DNA of 64,000 nt from Tenuifilum sp. 4138str (GCF_041102575.1 NZ_JBGCUE010000003.1:248001-312000); one strand, 5' to 3'. Shown: positions 26,115-34,818, counted from the stretch's first letter. Numbers and translations are program-made. Notes: generated by a model not told the origin, from the letters alone.

Positions 26115-27335
26115 CTACTTGTATATTAGCATCGACAGCTTATTGGGGCTAAGTATTTCATTGGCAATCTCCATAACCTCCAACGATGTTATCTCCTCAA
26201 TTCTTTTGAATACGTTCTGAATGTTATCGGGGCGTTCGTAAACCAAAATACTTTTGGCCGTGGAAATCATGAGGTTTTCCCCGCTTTCGGCACCAATGGC
26301 CAGTTGGCCGATAAGCTGTTTTTTAGCTTTGGAGAGCTGCAGTATACCCATCCGTTTATTTCGTAGGCCGTCCAGTTCCTGAAGAATAAGGTCAATTGCC
26401 TTATCGGTATCAGCCTTATCGGTGCCAAAGTAAATGGTAAATATACCGGTATCGCTGTATGGAGTGTACGACGATTCCACATTGTAGGCCAAGCCATGCC
26501 GCTCACGGAGCGCCAGGTTGAGCCTTGAGTTCATTCCCGGGCCTCCAAGGATGTTGTTTACCAGGTGCATGGCAATACGGTTTGGGTTATGCAGGTCGTA
26601 CGCAGTAGTGCCAACAATGCAGTGCGATTGGTAGGTTGATTTCTTAACGGTTTTTCTTTGTGGTAAGTATTCGGTAATAGGAAGCCTTTTGTAGTTACGG
26701 GTGTTTGGGTGTATGCCACCAAAATACTTTTCGGCAAGCTTTACTATCCGATTAAATGGGATGTTTCCAATTGAGCAGAAAACCATCTCATCGGTGTTAT
26801 AGGTGCGTCCCATAAAATCGACAATGTGTTTTCTGGTAAACTTCCCAAGCTGCTTTTTTGTACCTAGAATATTTCGCCCAAAGGGGTGGTTAGGGAAAAT
26901 TAACTCCTCAAAATCATCAAAAATTAATTCGGAAGGCGAATCGTGGTATGAGTTTATCTCATCAACAATTACTTCCTTTTCCCGCTTGAGTTCTTTCTCA
27001 GGGAAAGTGCTATGGAACATGATGTCGGCCAGTAACTCAACTGCGCGGGCGAAATCTTGCTTGAGGAACGTGGCATGAATAACTGTTTCCTCCTTGGATG
27101 TGTAAGCATTCAGGTCGCCACCCACATCCTCCATGCGGCTCATGATGTGAAATGCCTTGCGTTTTTTTGTTCCCTTAAAAATTACATGCTCAATAAAATG
27201 GGCTAGGCCATGCTCATGATCAAACTCGTCGCGTGTGCCGGTATTCACCATTATGCAGCAGTATGCCACTGGCGAATCGGTTCGTTTGTGGGCAAGTCGT
27301 ATCCCGTTTTGTAGTGTATAGAGTTCAAATTCCAT
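26115..27335 (-). CDS. M16 family zinc metallopeptidase
   Basis: Start set at MEFELYTLQNGIRL (27335), eleven bases after the predicted transcription start; the longer frame from 27422 runs through the promoter. About 406 residues: inverted zinc motif HFIEH (H46, E49, H50) with the distal Glu in KEVIVDEINSYH, and the inactive C-terminal M16 half with GGPGMNSRLNLALRERHGLAY. Probably degrades peptides as in the PqqL/YmxG group. Cytosolic as no signal peptide is seen. Co-transcribed with the methyltransferase. Confidence 0.92.
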   Translation of the reverse strand: MEFELYTLQNGIRLAHKRTDSPVAYCCIMVNTGTRDEFDHEHGLAHFIEHVIFKGTKKRKAFHIMSRMEDVGGDLNAYTSKEETVIHATFLKQDFARAVELLADIMFHSTFPEKELKREKEVIVDEINSYHDSPSELIFDDFEELIFPNHPFGRNILGTKKQLGKFTRKHIVDFMGRTYNTDEMVFCSIGNIPFNRIVKLAEKYFGGIHPNTRNYKRLPITEYLPQRKTVKKSTYQSHCIVGTTAYDLHNPNRIAMHLVNNILGGPGMNSRLNLALRERHGLAYNVESSYTPYSDTGIFTIYFGTDKADTDKAIDLILQELDGLRNKRMGILQLSKAKKQLIGQLAIGAESGENLMISTAKSILVYERPDNIQNVFKRIEEITSLEVMEIANEILSPNKLSMLIYK

Positions 27336-27352
27336 TCCCGCAAAATAATCTG

Positions 27353-27383
27353 CAAACCTATTACATTTATATGGTTTTACAAA
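27353..27383 (-). promoter_or_regulatory. Promoter of the M16-methyltransferase operon
   Basis: Minus-strand TAGGTTTG (27353-27360) and TTTG (27380-27383) are exactly 19 bases apart, an ideal Bacteroidota promoter. It fixes the M16 start at 27335. Confidence 0.8.
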
Positions 27384-27422
27384 AACCCTTAAGATTGAGT
27401 TTAATCGTTCACTTTTCCACAA

Positions 27423-27916
27423 TTCTTCAAACTTACCCTAACTCCTTCTAACTCCATCGAGTTCTGTTTATTTCGAAAATTCCTAATCATCCCGAGTTAT
27501 TCCCCCTCTTTGGCGCGCGTCTGCGGACGCGTGTAAGCGAGGGAGTTGGGCGGAGCCCAAGCCAAACGCAGCACTTCAGCCAGACAAAAAAAAAGTTTTT
27601 TGTTCGTGCCTGAACAAGGGAAATTTTACTAAATTTACAGAAGGCTACCGGGCGGAGCGATGTATGCCGCACGCGTTTAAAAACGAGCGGGAGCGAGGGT
27701 AATAAAGCGTAAGAAGTAATTGTCACGGACTACAAGTCCGCGCCAGCAATGGCGGGTGAAATGTTAATGTTACCCCACGGATTGGCTTTGCCGAACTCCC
27801 TCGGTCGGTTGCAAATCCGCGCGAGCGGGGAGGTTAAGGGAAGCAGAAATAAAGACAAGAAACAAGAATATTGATAAAGTGGTAAAACAAATCATAATAA
27901 CCAAAACATTTTAGCC
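27423..27916. repeat. Repeat-mosaic intergenic region, first part
   Basis: No gene is credible here. It holds GC-rich pieces that recur within 2 kb: a 51-base unit at 27701-27751 that matches 29405-29455 with two differences, and the half-palindrome CGGTCGGTTGCAAATCCGCG near 27804-27823, related to the hairpins at 28662 and 29292. The pyrimidine-rich start (27430-27470) resembles 37260-37330. Confidence 0.6.
27701..27751 (+). repeat. 51-base direct repeat, copy 1
   Basis: Begins AATAAAGCGTAAGAAG and ends CGCGCCAGCAATG. It differs from the copy at 29405-29455 at two positions only. Contains a short palindrome GGACTACAAGTCC. Confidence 0.85.
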
Positions 27917-28591
27917 ATGAAAAACAAGGTATTTATTTTATTTTTATTTATTATTCAATTCTCATATTGTCAGTCAAATGGAGAATATGATGAAAAAATA
28001 GTTGATAATCATTCTCGGTGTGGTATTTTAGAAGCACCATTTATGATAAATGAGCTTATTGAGATTTATAAAAAGGATAGTCTTATTATTAAAAGAATAT
28101 TTAATAGAGAGGCACACAATAGGACGGAATATACCTTGTATTGTTACAATGTAGTTGCGGATTTTTTCTATAAAAGGCTATTAGAGTATAGAAAAAGTAA
28201 GAATAAGGCGATTATTGACAAAATGATTTCTGACTTAAATTATAATAAAAATATTGTTAAGCCAAAGATTGATTGGGCACATGTTTTTGAAACTTGTCTA
28301 ACTTGTGCATTTGGAGAGTATCCAGATGATAGATTCTTCTATTTTCAGTTTTCTATTATGTTTATGGGAGAACAGGAGATAAAAGAAATGATAAGTGATG
28401 AAAACGGAGAACAGTGGAGATATGCATTAATGGCAATTAAAGGAGGAGATTCATTTACTTTAACCAAAGAAGAAAATTATGCAAGATATGTATTAGATAG
28501 GCGTACAGCACGATATATAATAGAAAGGTGGAAAGATAGTAAGCTTAAAGAGGTGCAGGATCTTATAGCTGTTTATAAGAGAGTAATGTAG
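27917..28591 (+). CDS. AT-rich hypothetical secreted protein
   Basis: A 224-residue protein not recognised. The N-terminus is a signal peptide (KNKVFILFLFIIQFSYC, which could be lipidated at C19). Two cysteine pairs, near CGILE and TCLTCAFGEYPDD, stand out; the C-terminal half is helical and charged. The gene is much richer in A+T than its neighbours and lies between repeat copies, which suggests acquisition from elsewhere. The ATG at 27917 is the only reasonable start. Confidence 0.6.
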   Translation: MKNKVFILFLFIIQFSYCQSNGEYDEKIVDNHSRCGILEAPFMINELIEIYKKDSLIIKRIFNREAHNRTEYTLYCYNVVADFFYKRLLEYRKSKNKAIIDKMISDLNYNKNIVKPKIDWAHVFETCLTCAFGEYPDDRFFYFQFSIMFMGEQEIKEMISDENGEQWRYALMAIKGGDSFTLTKEENYARYVLDRRTARYIIERWKDSKLKEVQDLIAVYKRVM

Positions 28592-28661
28592 CTTTGTCTT
28601 TTTTTAGTAAGGGTAAAAAACGGATTATTTCGTTAATATTTTCCACTTTTGTAAACTTTTG

Positions 28662-28742
28662 TTTCAACCCCCGCTCGCGCGGATTTACCTTCGGTGAGCT
28701 CCCTTCGGTCGGTTGTAAATCCGCGCGAGCGGGGGGTTGAAA
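28662..28742. repeat. GC-rich hairpin repeat, complete copy
   Basis: A 27-base arm at 28662-28688 (TTTCAACCCCCGCTCGCGCG and on) pairs with 28715-28742 with one bulged base around a 26-base loop containing two CTTCGGT copies. Partial relatives lie near 27790-27833 and at 29292-29340. It may be a small palindromic dispersed repeat. Confidence 0.8.
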
Positions 28743-28822
28743 GATTTGAATATCTTCCAGAAGAATATATAATGCCAGCAGATAATACAAAAGTTGTAAT
28801 ACCCGGAACAAATGGCTATTAG
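28736..28822 (+). pseudogene. Possible 3' remnant of a gene
   Basis: An open frame emerging from the hairpin repeat reads RFEYLPEEYIMPADNTKVVI and ends with a TAG overlapping the next gene's start. It has protein-like composition and no start codon of its own before the repeat. It may be the tail of a gene whose front was replaced by the repeat; the product is not recognised. Confidence 0.3.
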
Positions 28823-29123
28823 TGAAAAAGAACATAAAAGAAACACAAAGCAATTTCTTATTTATTCATTGGCATTTATTTGCATAATTGCAATAGGTAT
28901 CTATGTTAAGCAAAAAGGAAAGAGCGAAGATGAACAAATTAATAAATATGGATCTTCAACCATAGGTTGGATTTATTACACCCAAAATTCAACAAGGGGA
29001 TTATGGGTAAAATATAACTTTAAAGTAGAAAATAAGACTTTTAAAGGAGTGCTGAGAACTTATAAAAAAGGCATTAAGGTTGGTCAGAAATATGAAGTAG
29101 AATACTGTCTAGTCCTGAAATAA
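28812..29123 (+). CDS. Small hypothetical membrane-anchored protein
   Basis: A 103-residue protein: basic N-terminus, one hydrophobic segment (about 14-31, FLIYSLAFICIIAIGIYV), then a beta-rich domain with STIGWIYYTQNSTRGLWVKY and a closing KVGQKYEVEYCLVL. The layout recalls small Bacteroidota accessory proteins of unknown function found in gene-cassette-like settings. AT-rich like its neighbour. Not identified further. Confidence 0.55.
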   Translation: MAISEKEHKRNTKQFLIYSLAFICIIAIGIYVKQKGKSEDEQINKYGSSTIGWIYYTQNSTRGLWVKYNFKVENKTFKGVLRTYKKGIKVGQKYEVEYCLVLK

Positions 29124-29144
29124 GTCTACAGGTTAGAAATAGAT

Positions 29145-29291
29145 TTAAGCGACACACATAAAAACATGATCAGGGGTTTTAAAGCCCAAAGATACATGTA
29201 ATCTTTTAGAGTTGTAAATGCTCACGGCCTGATCGACGGCTTTTCTGGCCAGGTGGGTAGAGGGGAAGGGCTGGTTGAGGAAGAACACCAG
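29145..29291 (-). pseudogene. IS3-family transposase (OrfB) C-terminal remnant
   Basis: Minus-strand translation gives HLARKAVDQAVSIYN, then SKRLHVSLGFKTPDHVF and a stop at 29145-29147. This is the end of an IS3-type integrase-core transposase (YN..R.H.SLG..TP). Only about 48 codons remain; the upstream part is cut off exactly where the GC-rich repeat begins at 29292. No terminal inverted repeat was found. Confidence 0.8.
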
Positions 29292-29404
29292 CTCGCGCGG
29301 ATTTACCTTCGGTGAGCTCCCTTCGGTCGGTTGTAATCCGTGCGGTTGTAGTTCGGTAAAGCCAATCCGTGCGGTTATTTCAATAAAGCATAGTTGAAAT
29401 AAAC
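29292..29404. repeat. GC-rich hairpin repeat, degenerate copy
   Basis: CTCGCGCGGATTTACCTTCG and the following 25 bases are identical to the left arm and loop of the 28662 copy; the right arm is decayed (TAATCCGTGCGG). It continues into GCCAATCCGTGCGG, an inverted relative of 27776-27795. Confidence 0.75.
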
Positions 29405-29455
29405 AATAAAGAGTAAGAAGTATTTGTCACGGACTACAAGTCCGCGCCAGCAATG
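29405..29455 (+). repeat. 51-base direct repeat, copy 2
   Basis: Matches 27701-27751 with two mismatches and in the same orientation. Together they bracket the two AT-rich genes, the hairpin repeat and the transposase remnant. The following 29456-29518 holds more GC-rich repeat fragments (CGTCCGCAGACGCGAG) related to 27515-27530. Confidence 0.85.
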
Positions 29456-29518
29456 AGTGGCATATGCCGCACTCGTCCGCAGACGCGAGTGAGCAAGGGG
29501 AGCAGTGCGTTGAAATAG

Positions 29519-30643
29519 CTATGACCATCGCCCATTAATTTTTGCTCCACACCAGCCGCATTTCCCATTGTTAAGGTTAACAAGTGCTACATTGTATCCC
29601 TTGCGTTCCACAACCACCTTACCGCATGATGGGCAAATGGTATCGCCCGATCCGGGCAGAACTGTATTGCCTATGTAAACATACTTTAACCCACACGATT
29701 GGGCAATCTCTCTTGCCTTAATCAGCGTTGATGTTGGTGTTTGTGGGAGTTGGGTAAGCTTGTATAACGGGAAGAACCGGCTAAAATGCAACGGCATTTC
29801 GGAGAATCCATTACTTGCCAGCCACTGGCACATCTTACGTATCATGGCATAATCATCGGTCCATGTGGGTATAACCAGGTTGGTTATTTCAACCCAAACG
29901 TTCATCTCGAGCAGTATGCGTAAGGTGTTAAGAATAGGCTCCAGGGTTCCTGCATTTAGCTTTAGGTAGATTTCATTACTAAACGATTTCAGATCGATGT
30001 TGGCAGCATCAATCCCTTTTGCGAGTTCGCGTAGCGGTTCCTCGTTTATGTAACCGTTCGATACTAGTACATTGCCTATGCCCTTTTTCTGAGCAATTCC
30101 GGCGGTTTCATACATGTATTCGTAAAAAGTAATTGGCTCTGAGTAGGTGTATGCTATGCTTTTGCATCCATTGCGTTTGGCCTGCTCAACCACCTGTTCG
30201 GGGAATAGCTCTGCATTTCGGGTGTCCTTGGGGCTACTTTGCGAGATCTCCCAGTTCTGACAGTTCAGGCAACCAAAGTTACAACCAGCCGTTGCAATGG
30301 AAAACGATTTGCTTCCCGGGTAGTAATGGTAAAGTGGTTTCTTCTCAATGGGATCGATATGTACGGCGCACGGATTACCGTAGGCAATGGTGTATAGCTT
30401 TCCGTTGTAGTTAACCCGGTTGCGGCACTGGCTGGTTTCTCCGGGACGAATATTGCACTCATTGGGGCAAAGGTTGCAACGCATACCGCGCGGAGTGGGT
30501 GTGTAAAACATTGCCTCGCGGCTCCACTTCCAGGGTTTATCGTCCAACCCAAATGCCGATAGGCTTAAGTATCGCAGGGCCATTAAACTACCGGTTGCTA
30601 ATAGGCTCCTTTTTAGGAATTCGCGGCGCGATATCTTTTCCAT
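29519..30643 (-). CDS. amrS: AmmeMemoRadiSam system radical SAM enzyme with Tat-like signal
   Basis: A 374-residue radical SAM protein with the cluster motif C-x3-C-x2-C in AGCNFGCLNCQNW (about 120-128), an N-terminal Cys group (GMRCNLCPNECNIRPGE) and a C-terminal CPSCG/CGWCG pair. It matches the radical SAM member of the AmmeMemoRadiSam set. The N-terminus has a twin-arginine pattern, SRREFLKRS, followed by a hydrophobic stretch, suggesting export or membrane attachment. Reaction unknown. Twelve bases separate it from the spermidine-synthase-like gene. Confidence 0.9.
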   Translation of the reverse strand: MEKISRREFLKRSLLATGSLMALRYLSLSAFGLDDKPWKWSREAMFYTPTPRGMRCNLCPNECNIRPGETSQCRNRVNYNGKLYTIAYGNPCAVHIDPIEKKPLYHYYPGSKSFSIATAGCNFGCLNCQNWEISQSSPKDTRNAELFPEQVVEQAKRNGCKSIAYTYSEPITFYEYMYETAGIAQKKGIGNVLVSNGYINEEPLRELAKGIDAANIDLKSFSNEIYLKLNAGTLEPILNTLRILLEMNVWVEITNLVIPTWTDDYAMIRKMCQWLASNGFSEMPLHFSRFFPLYKLTQLPQTPTSTLIKAREIAQSCGLKYVYIGNTVLPGSGDTICPSCGKVVVERKGYNVALVNLNNGKCGWCGAKINGRWS

Positions 30644-30655
30644 GGTATAAGTTTT

Positions 30656-33082
30656 TTAAACTTTAAGAAACAGGTAAATGCCAATGAAAACCAATAATAC
30701 CGAAATGCTTGAGAGAAATCCAATTGATGGTATTAGCAAAAGTGTAACAATTACAATGCCAGCAGCCGATCCCATAAGGTCGGCAGCATAGGTTTTGGCA
30801 GGTTGGTTGGGGTTAGAGTTTGAATTCTCGGTAATACTAATATACAGGTAGCCAACACTAAACGAAGCAATGAGTATCCCTGCACTTACAATGGCTATTA
30901 ATAGCCAAATCTCCACATGCATCATAGTTATAAAAAGGGCAAAAAGAATAATAAATGAACCGATTAGTGATATTTTTATGTGTTTAGGTTTTATACTGAT
31001 TACCTTCCCGTATGCCATTGAGCCTAGCGCTAGTCCTCCCATGAAAAGGGCAATCATTGCGCCAAGCGTGCCGTAAAGTAAGCCTGCTGCAATTTGTAGA
31101 GTTAATAGGTAAAGGGTTTGGATAGCCGATCCGGCAAATCCTACAGCATACATCGCGCGCAGGTGGTAGTTAGTAACAAAGAAAGGGATAAGCAAAAGGA
31201 CGGCTCCAACGACCAAAAGTAGCCAAATCTTATCGCCAAACATCGATAGGTACCCTAGCGTGTTCTGTAATACCGGCCAAGGATGATTATCTGTGTTTAT
31301 TTTCTGGGTTGATTGGGTTTGCTCATGAAAGAAATGGTTACGCTGAGCAATGTGCTCATCGTTGATGTAATCGGGGCGTACGTATAGGTTGGCTTCGCCA
31401 ATATTTTGCTCGCTTAGTAGTTGGGCCATATCAATACGTATAGTGCTATCCGATGCAAGCAGGTAATCGCGCTCGCCACTTATTACCTCTACTTTGCGGA
31501 AAACGCTTTTAAACGTGGCTGTTATCGACGTGTAGGCCTTTTGCCTTGGTGCCGATGGGTAGTTCCCAATACCTGAAAGGCTAATACTTAAAACCCCATC
31601 TGCTGTCAAGTGCTTCTTTAAAAGTTCAAGGAATTCAATGGTAAAGAAACGGTTTTGTTCAAGCGATGTTGGCTCGGGCGTTGTGATAATTGCAATGTCG
31701 TACTTTTCCGATGATTTTCTCAGAAAACCACGAATGTCACTATTAATAATTTTAGTATTGTCCGGGAAATCAACCTTACAATAGTTTCGACTCATCCTTA
31801 AAAGATGGGGATTAGGTTCTACATAATCTACTTTTTTTACTTGCTTATACTTTTTCAGCTCATCAATCAGACCCGCATAACCTCCCGATACCAGTAAAAC
31901 CTTGCTGGGCATGTAGCGTTGCGCCATGGTGTAATGCACTACTTCCTCGCAGTAAATGGTATTTTGCGTGCCAAAAAGCATTGTTCCATTTTCGAAAAAA
32001 TTGAACTGATCCTCCGAACCGTTCACGGTTATACTTCCATAGGGCGAATCGGTTACCGATAGTACCTTCTGCCCCGGAAAAAGCATCGACTCCGCTTTAA
32101 TATCAAAATTTAATGTTTTTACTGATATGCCTATTGTTAAAAGCGCCAGTGGAATAGCAAGTTTGGCAATATTTTTAAGGGGGTAGGCTATGATTAAACT
32201 TGCTAAAAATCCAACAGCAATTGCTGCAAGGTATGTATTAAAAATCCAGATAATTACAAGCGATAGCAAAAGTCCCCCTGCCAAACTTCCTAATGCTTCG
32301 TATGCATAAATGGATGGGTATTCCGATTTTATTTGTTTGGTGAGCAAGGCGTAAACCATGCCCGATGGGAAAGCGGTGGGAGTCATCATTACGACAATCA
32401 TCACTATAACATGGTAAGGTGGAATAAGCACACCCGACGGGAAAAAGGTTTGCCTGATTTCGCCCGATAAGAAAATAAAAATTATGGCTGAAAGAAACAT
32501 AAACCCTAGTGCCATTCGGGTTAACTTTTGGGGGTTTATCCCGTTAGCCGTTCGGCTTCCGGCAATGGCACCCGCAGCCGACAGTAGCATCCATATACCT
32601 ATTATCCATGTTATTAGGAACTCGTTCCCCTGGAATACCTTAGTGAACTGCCTAATCAGCAGTACCTGAAGCGATACCGAGAGTAGTCCAAGCGCAAAAG
32701 CTGATTTAACAAGTTGCTGCTGTGTATTAACCGTTACCGTTTTGGTTTGCCTACCCCTAAACAAAAGGTATTTGCTGAAGTACCCCCTGTGCCAAAGGGT
32801 ATGAATGAATGCCACCACGCTCATGGCAATCCCAAGCTGAACGTGCCACTGTAGTATGACCTTAACATAACTCCACCCCAGCTTATAGTTTATATTGATT
32901 GTTAGTAGAATTCCAAGAATGGCACAGCCAAGGAATACAAACAGCAGAGCAAAGTTCCAGAACTTCCGATGGGTTGAAAAAGATATAATGCCTGCTTGCA
33001 CCATTAGGCTGCCAAGTAGATAATATATGGTGATGGCTAACGAAATGGGAATCAGGAGGTAGGGTGAACTCATGAGTGGCAA
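30656..33082 (-). CDS. Polytopic membrane protein with spermidine-synthase-like domain
   Basis: An 808-residue protein with some four N-terminal helices, further helices to about 330, a soluble spermidine-synthase-like domain (about 335-560, VLLVSGGYAGLIDELKKY, VDYVEPNP) and C-terminal helices (about 605-808). The GGGDG segment is GGYAG and the catalytic DSSDP segment reads TTPEP, so normal aminopropyl transfer is doubtful. His residues H38, H80, H94 and H98 in the first helices might bind haem; that is speculation. It lies between the two AmmeMemoRadiSam genes with gaps of 1 and 12 bases and probably works with them. Confidence 0.75.
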   Translation of the reverse strand: MPLMSSPYLLIPISLAITIYYLLGSLMVQAGIISFSTHRKFWNFALLFVFLGCAILGILLTININYKLGWSYVKVILQWHVQLGIAMSVVAFIHTLWHRGYFSKYLLFRGRQTKTVTVNTQQQLVKSAFALGLLSVSLQVLLIRQFTKVFQGNEFLITWIIGIWMLLSAAGAIAGSRTANGINPQKLTRMALGFMFLSAIIFIFLSGEIRQTFFPSGVLIPPYHVIVMIVVMMTPTAFPSGMVYALLTKQIKSEYPSIYAYEALGSLAGGLLLSLVIIWIFNTYLAAIAVGFLASLIIAYPLKNIAKLAIPLALLTIGISVKTLNFDIKAESMLFPGQKVLSVTDSPYGSITVNGSEDQFNFFENGTMLFGTQNTIYCEEVVHYTMAQRYMPSKVLLVSGGYAGLIDELKKYKQVKKVDYVEPNPHLLRMSRNYCKVDFPDNTKIINSDIRGFLRKSSEKYDIAIITTPEPTSLEQNRFFTIEFLELLKKHLTADGVLSISLSGIGNYPSAPRQKAYTSITATFKSVFRKVEVISGERDYLLASDSTIRIDMAQLLSEQNIGEANLYVRPDYINDEHIAQRNHFFHEQTQSTQKINTDNHPWPVLQNTLGYLSMFGDKIWLLLVVGAVLLLIPFFVTNYHLRAMYAVGFAGSAIQTLYLLTLQIAAGLLYGTLGAMIALFMGGLALGSMAYGKVISIKPKHIKISLIGSFIILFALFITMMHVEIWLLIAIVSAGILIASFSVGYLYISITENSNSNPNQPAKTYAADLMGSAAGIVIVTLLLIPSIGFLSSISVLLVFIGIYLFLKV

Positions 33083-33083
33083 T

Positions 33084-34613
33084 CTACTTTAAGCCCAGTT
33101 CCTTCTCATCGAAAACAATGGCCTCGTAAGTAAATATTTCGGCATCGCGCCAGCCATCCCACCCAATACCAGCCTTGTCGCGTGCGCAGTGGCCAAGGAA
33201 TTCTTCAAGCGACCATCGGGTTTCCTTTGCCACCTGTGGCAAAAACGTTCCGGAACGACCTCCTTTTTTGATATATATTCCGTGCTTACCCAGTTCAATC
33301 TCCTTAATGTTGCTTATTCGTTTCATTGGAGTAAGAACCGAAATCTCAATATCAATATCGTTCAACTCATCGGCTGTTACCGATTCAAAACGGTAATCCT
33401 CAGTTGCCGCCGATATGGCCATGGCCATTACTACACGGTAGAGTGGGGTTGTGGTGGAAAAATTTCCAATGCATCCACGTAACTTACCGTGGTTGTGCAG
33501 GGTTACAAAAGCACCGGCATTGGTTTTTAGAGTTGATGATAGTTTGGACTCATCGGGTGGTGTGGGGGTTTTCCCGGAAAGGTATTCGGTGATGGTTTTC
33601 CGTGCAAGTTTGAGTAGCTCGCGTTTATCGTTGTTGGTTAGGTTGAAGTCTGCAGTTTTGGCTTGCTGTTGAATGGCAGCAATAGCCCAGTAGCCTACAA
33701 CCCTATCCTTGCCGCCGTAAGGCGAATCGCCGGAGTTCCTATACATAATTGTTTTGTAGGTAATACCCGGTTTCCCCTCAGTGATTTTCAAAAGCATAAG
33801 CCCCGATGTCCATCCACACATGGCTGTTGCCAGGTCGTCGATACCAGCATTCTCGTTTCGGATTTTGGCTTTCATGAACTCTACAGGCGAGTTAGAGACA
33901 ATGGCATGGGCCATATCGTCGTCGGTGCGGCGGGCATCCTCGTAAGAGGGGTAGTGTGAGAAGTCGGAACTGATTATGAAAAGATTATCGGGGTTAAGGT
34001 ATGGTTCTAATGCTTCGGCCAAAAGGGTAACAGTGGCTTGCGATTCGCCACCAATAATTATGGGGATAATGGAAAAATCGTTTTTTAGCCAGTATTGCAG
34101 AAATGGCAATTGAACCTCAAGGCTATGCTCCTTGACATGTGGTTTTACATCAACCGTAAATACCTTATGGTTTTGAACGAGTTCGTTTGCCAAAGGGTCA
34201 ATAGGGACCCTGCCTAGTGGCGTAATAAATGCACCTTTGGTGTAAACGGCTGCTCCTGTAAAAAACATGGTGTGGCTCGATCCTATCAGGAAGATATGCT
34301 TGAACTTTTTATCCCTGTCAATTTGCCTATACCCGCTTGCAGCCACTTGACCGGAAAAAACGTAACCGGCATGAGGTACAATTAGGGCTAGGGGCTGAGC
34401 ATCCATAACCTTTTGTGCACTATCGAAGTAAGATTTCACCTCCTTTTCCAGCTGAGCCTTTGTGCCGGGATAAAATTGTCCTGCTACAGCTGGTTGCCTA
34501 TCGAAATCGTTAGGTTTATTCATATTCTGTCCGTTACACGATGTTTCGGTTACTATTAAAACTGTTAGCGTAAAAGCACATAGCTTTTTACTTCGGTTAA
34601 GCAGATTATACAT
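33084..34613 (-). CDS. AmmeMemoRadiSam B-A fusion lipoprotein (MEMO1 + AMMECR1)
   Basis: Start taken at MYNLLNRSKKLC (34613), because a hydrophobic stretch and TETSC lipobox follow; a longer frame starts at 34640. The MEMO-like domain (about 35-310) has VPHAGYVFSG, GSSHTMFF, KEHSLEVQLPFL and ISSDFSHY, with ATAMCGW supplying the conserved Cys. The AMMECR1 domain (about 330-505) shows LRGCIGNFS and GIYIKKGGRSGTFLPQV. Usually these are separate genes. Lipidation would place both domains outside the cytoplasm. Function of the system is unknown. Confidence 0.9.
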   Translation of the reverse strand: MYNLLNRSKKLCAFTLTVLIVTETSCNGQNMNKPNDFDRQPAVAGQFYPGTKAQLEKEVKSYFDSAQKVMDAQPLALIVPHAGYVFSGQVAASGYRQIDRDKKFKHIFLIGSSHTMFFTGAAVYTKGAFITPLGRVPIDPLANELVQNHKVFTVDVKPHVKEHSLEVQLPFLQYWLKNDFSIIPIIIGGESQATVTLLAEALEPYLNPDNLFIISSDFSHYPSYEDARRTDDDMAHAIVSNSPVEFMKAKIRNENAGIDDLATAMCGWTSGLMLLKITEGKPGITYKTIMYRNSGDSPYGGKDRVVGYWAIAAIQQQAKTADFNLTNNDKRELLKLARKTITEYLSGKTPTPPDESKLSSTLKTNAGAFVTLHNHGKLRGCIGNFSTTTPLYRVVMAMAISAATEDYRFESVTADELNDIDIEISVLTPMKRISNIKEIELGKHGIYIKKGGRSGTFLPQVAKETRWSLEEFLGHCARDKAGIGWDGWRDAEIFTYEAIVFDEKELGLK

Positions 34614-34818
34614 TATGCTAACGGTTTGGTATTTCCCCAAATTTACCTTTAGGATAGGGAAAAGTCAAGGGGAAACGACAGAAATATTTAAGCAGGAATG
34701 GAATAGCGTTTTCAGCTGAAGCGGTTCCTCTAGGAGTGTGTTCAGAAGTTTTGAAGAGGAAGTAATGACCGGCAGAAAATTTGAAAATAATTTACATGCA
34801 AGTTAAAATCTATCAAAT

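Noticed and set aside
27487-27726. 79-codon minus-strand frame
   Set aside because: Composition is that of the GC-rich repeat; no start context and no protein-like features.
28662-28742. Possible CRISPR repeat or attC site
   Set aside because: Copies are few, irregularly spaced, inverted and differently decayed; no spacer pattern and no integrase or Cas gene in the window.
30656-33082. Functional spermidine synthase (speE)
   Set aside because: Key active-site motifs are changed (GGYAG, TTPEP) and the protein is largely membrane helices.
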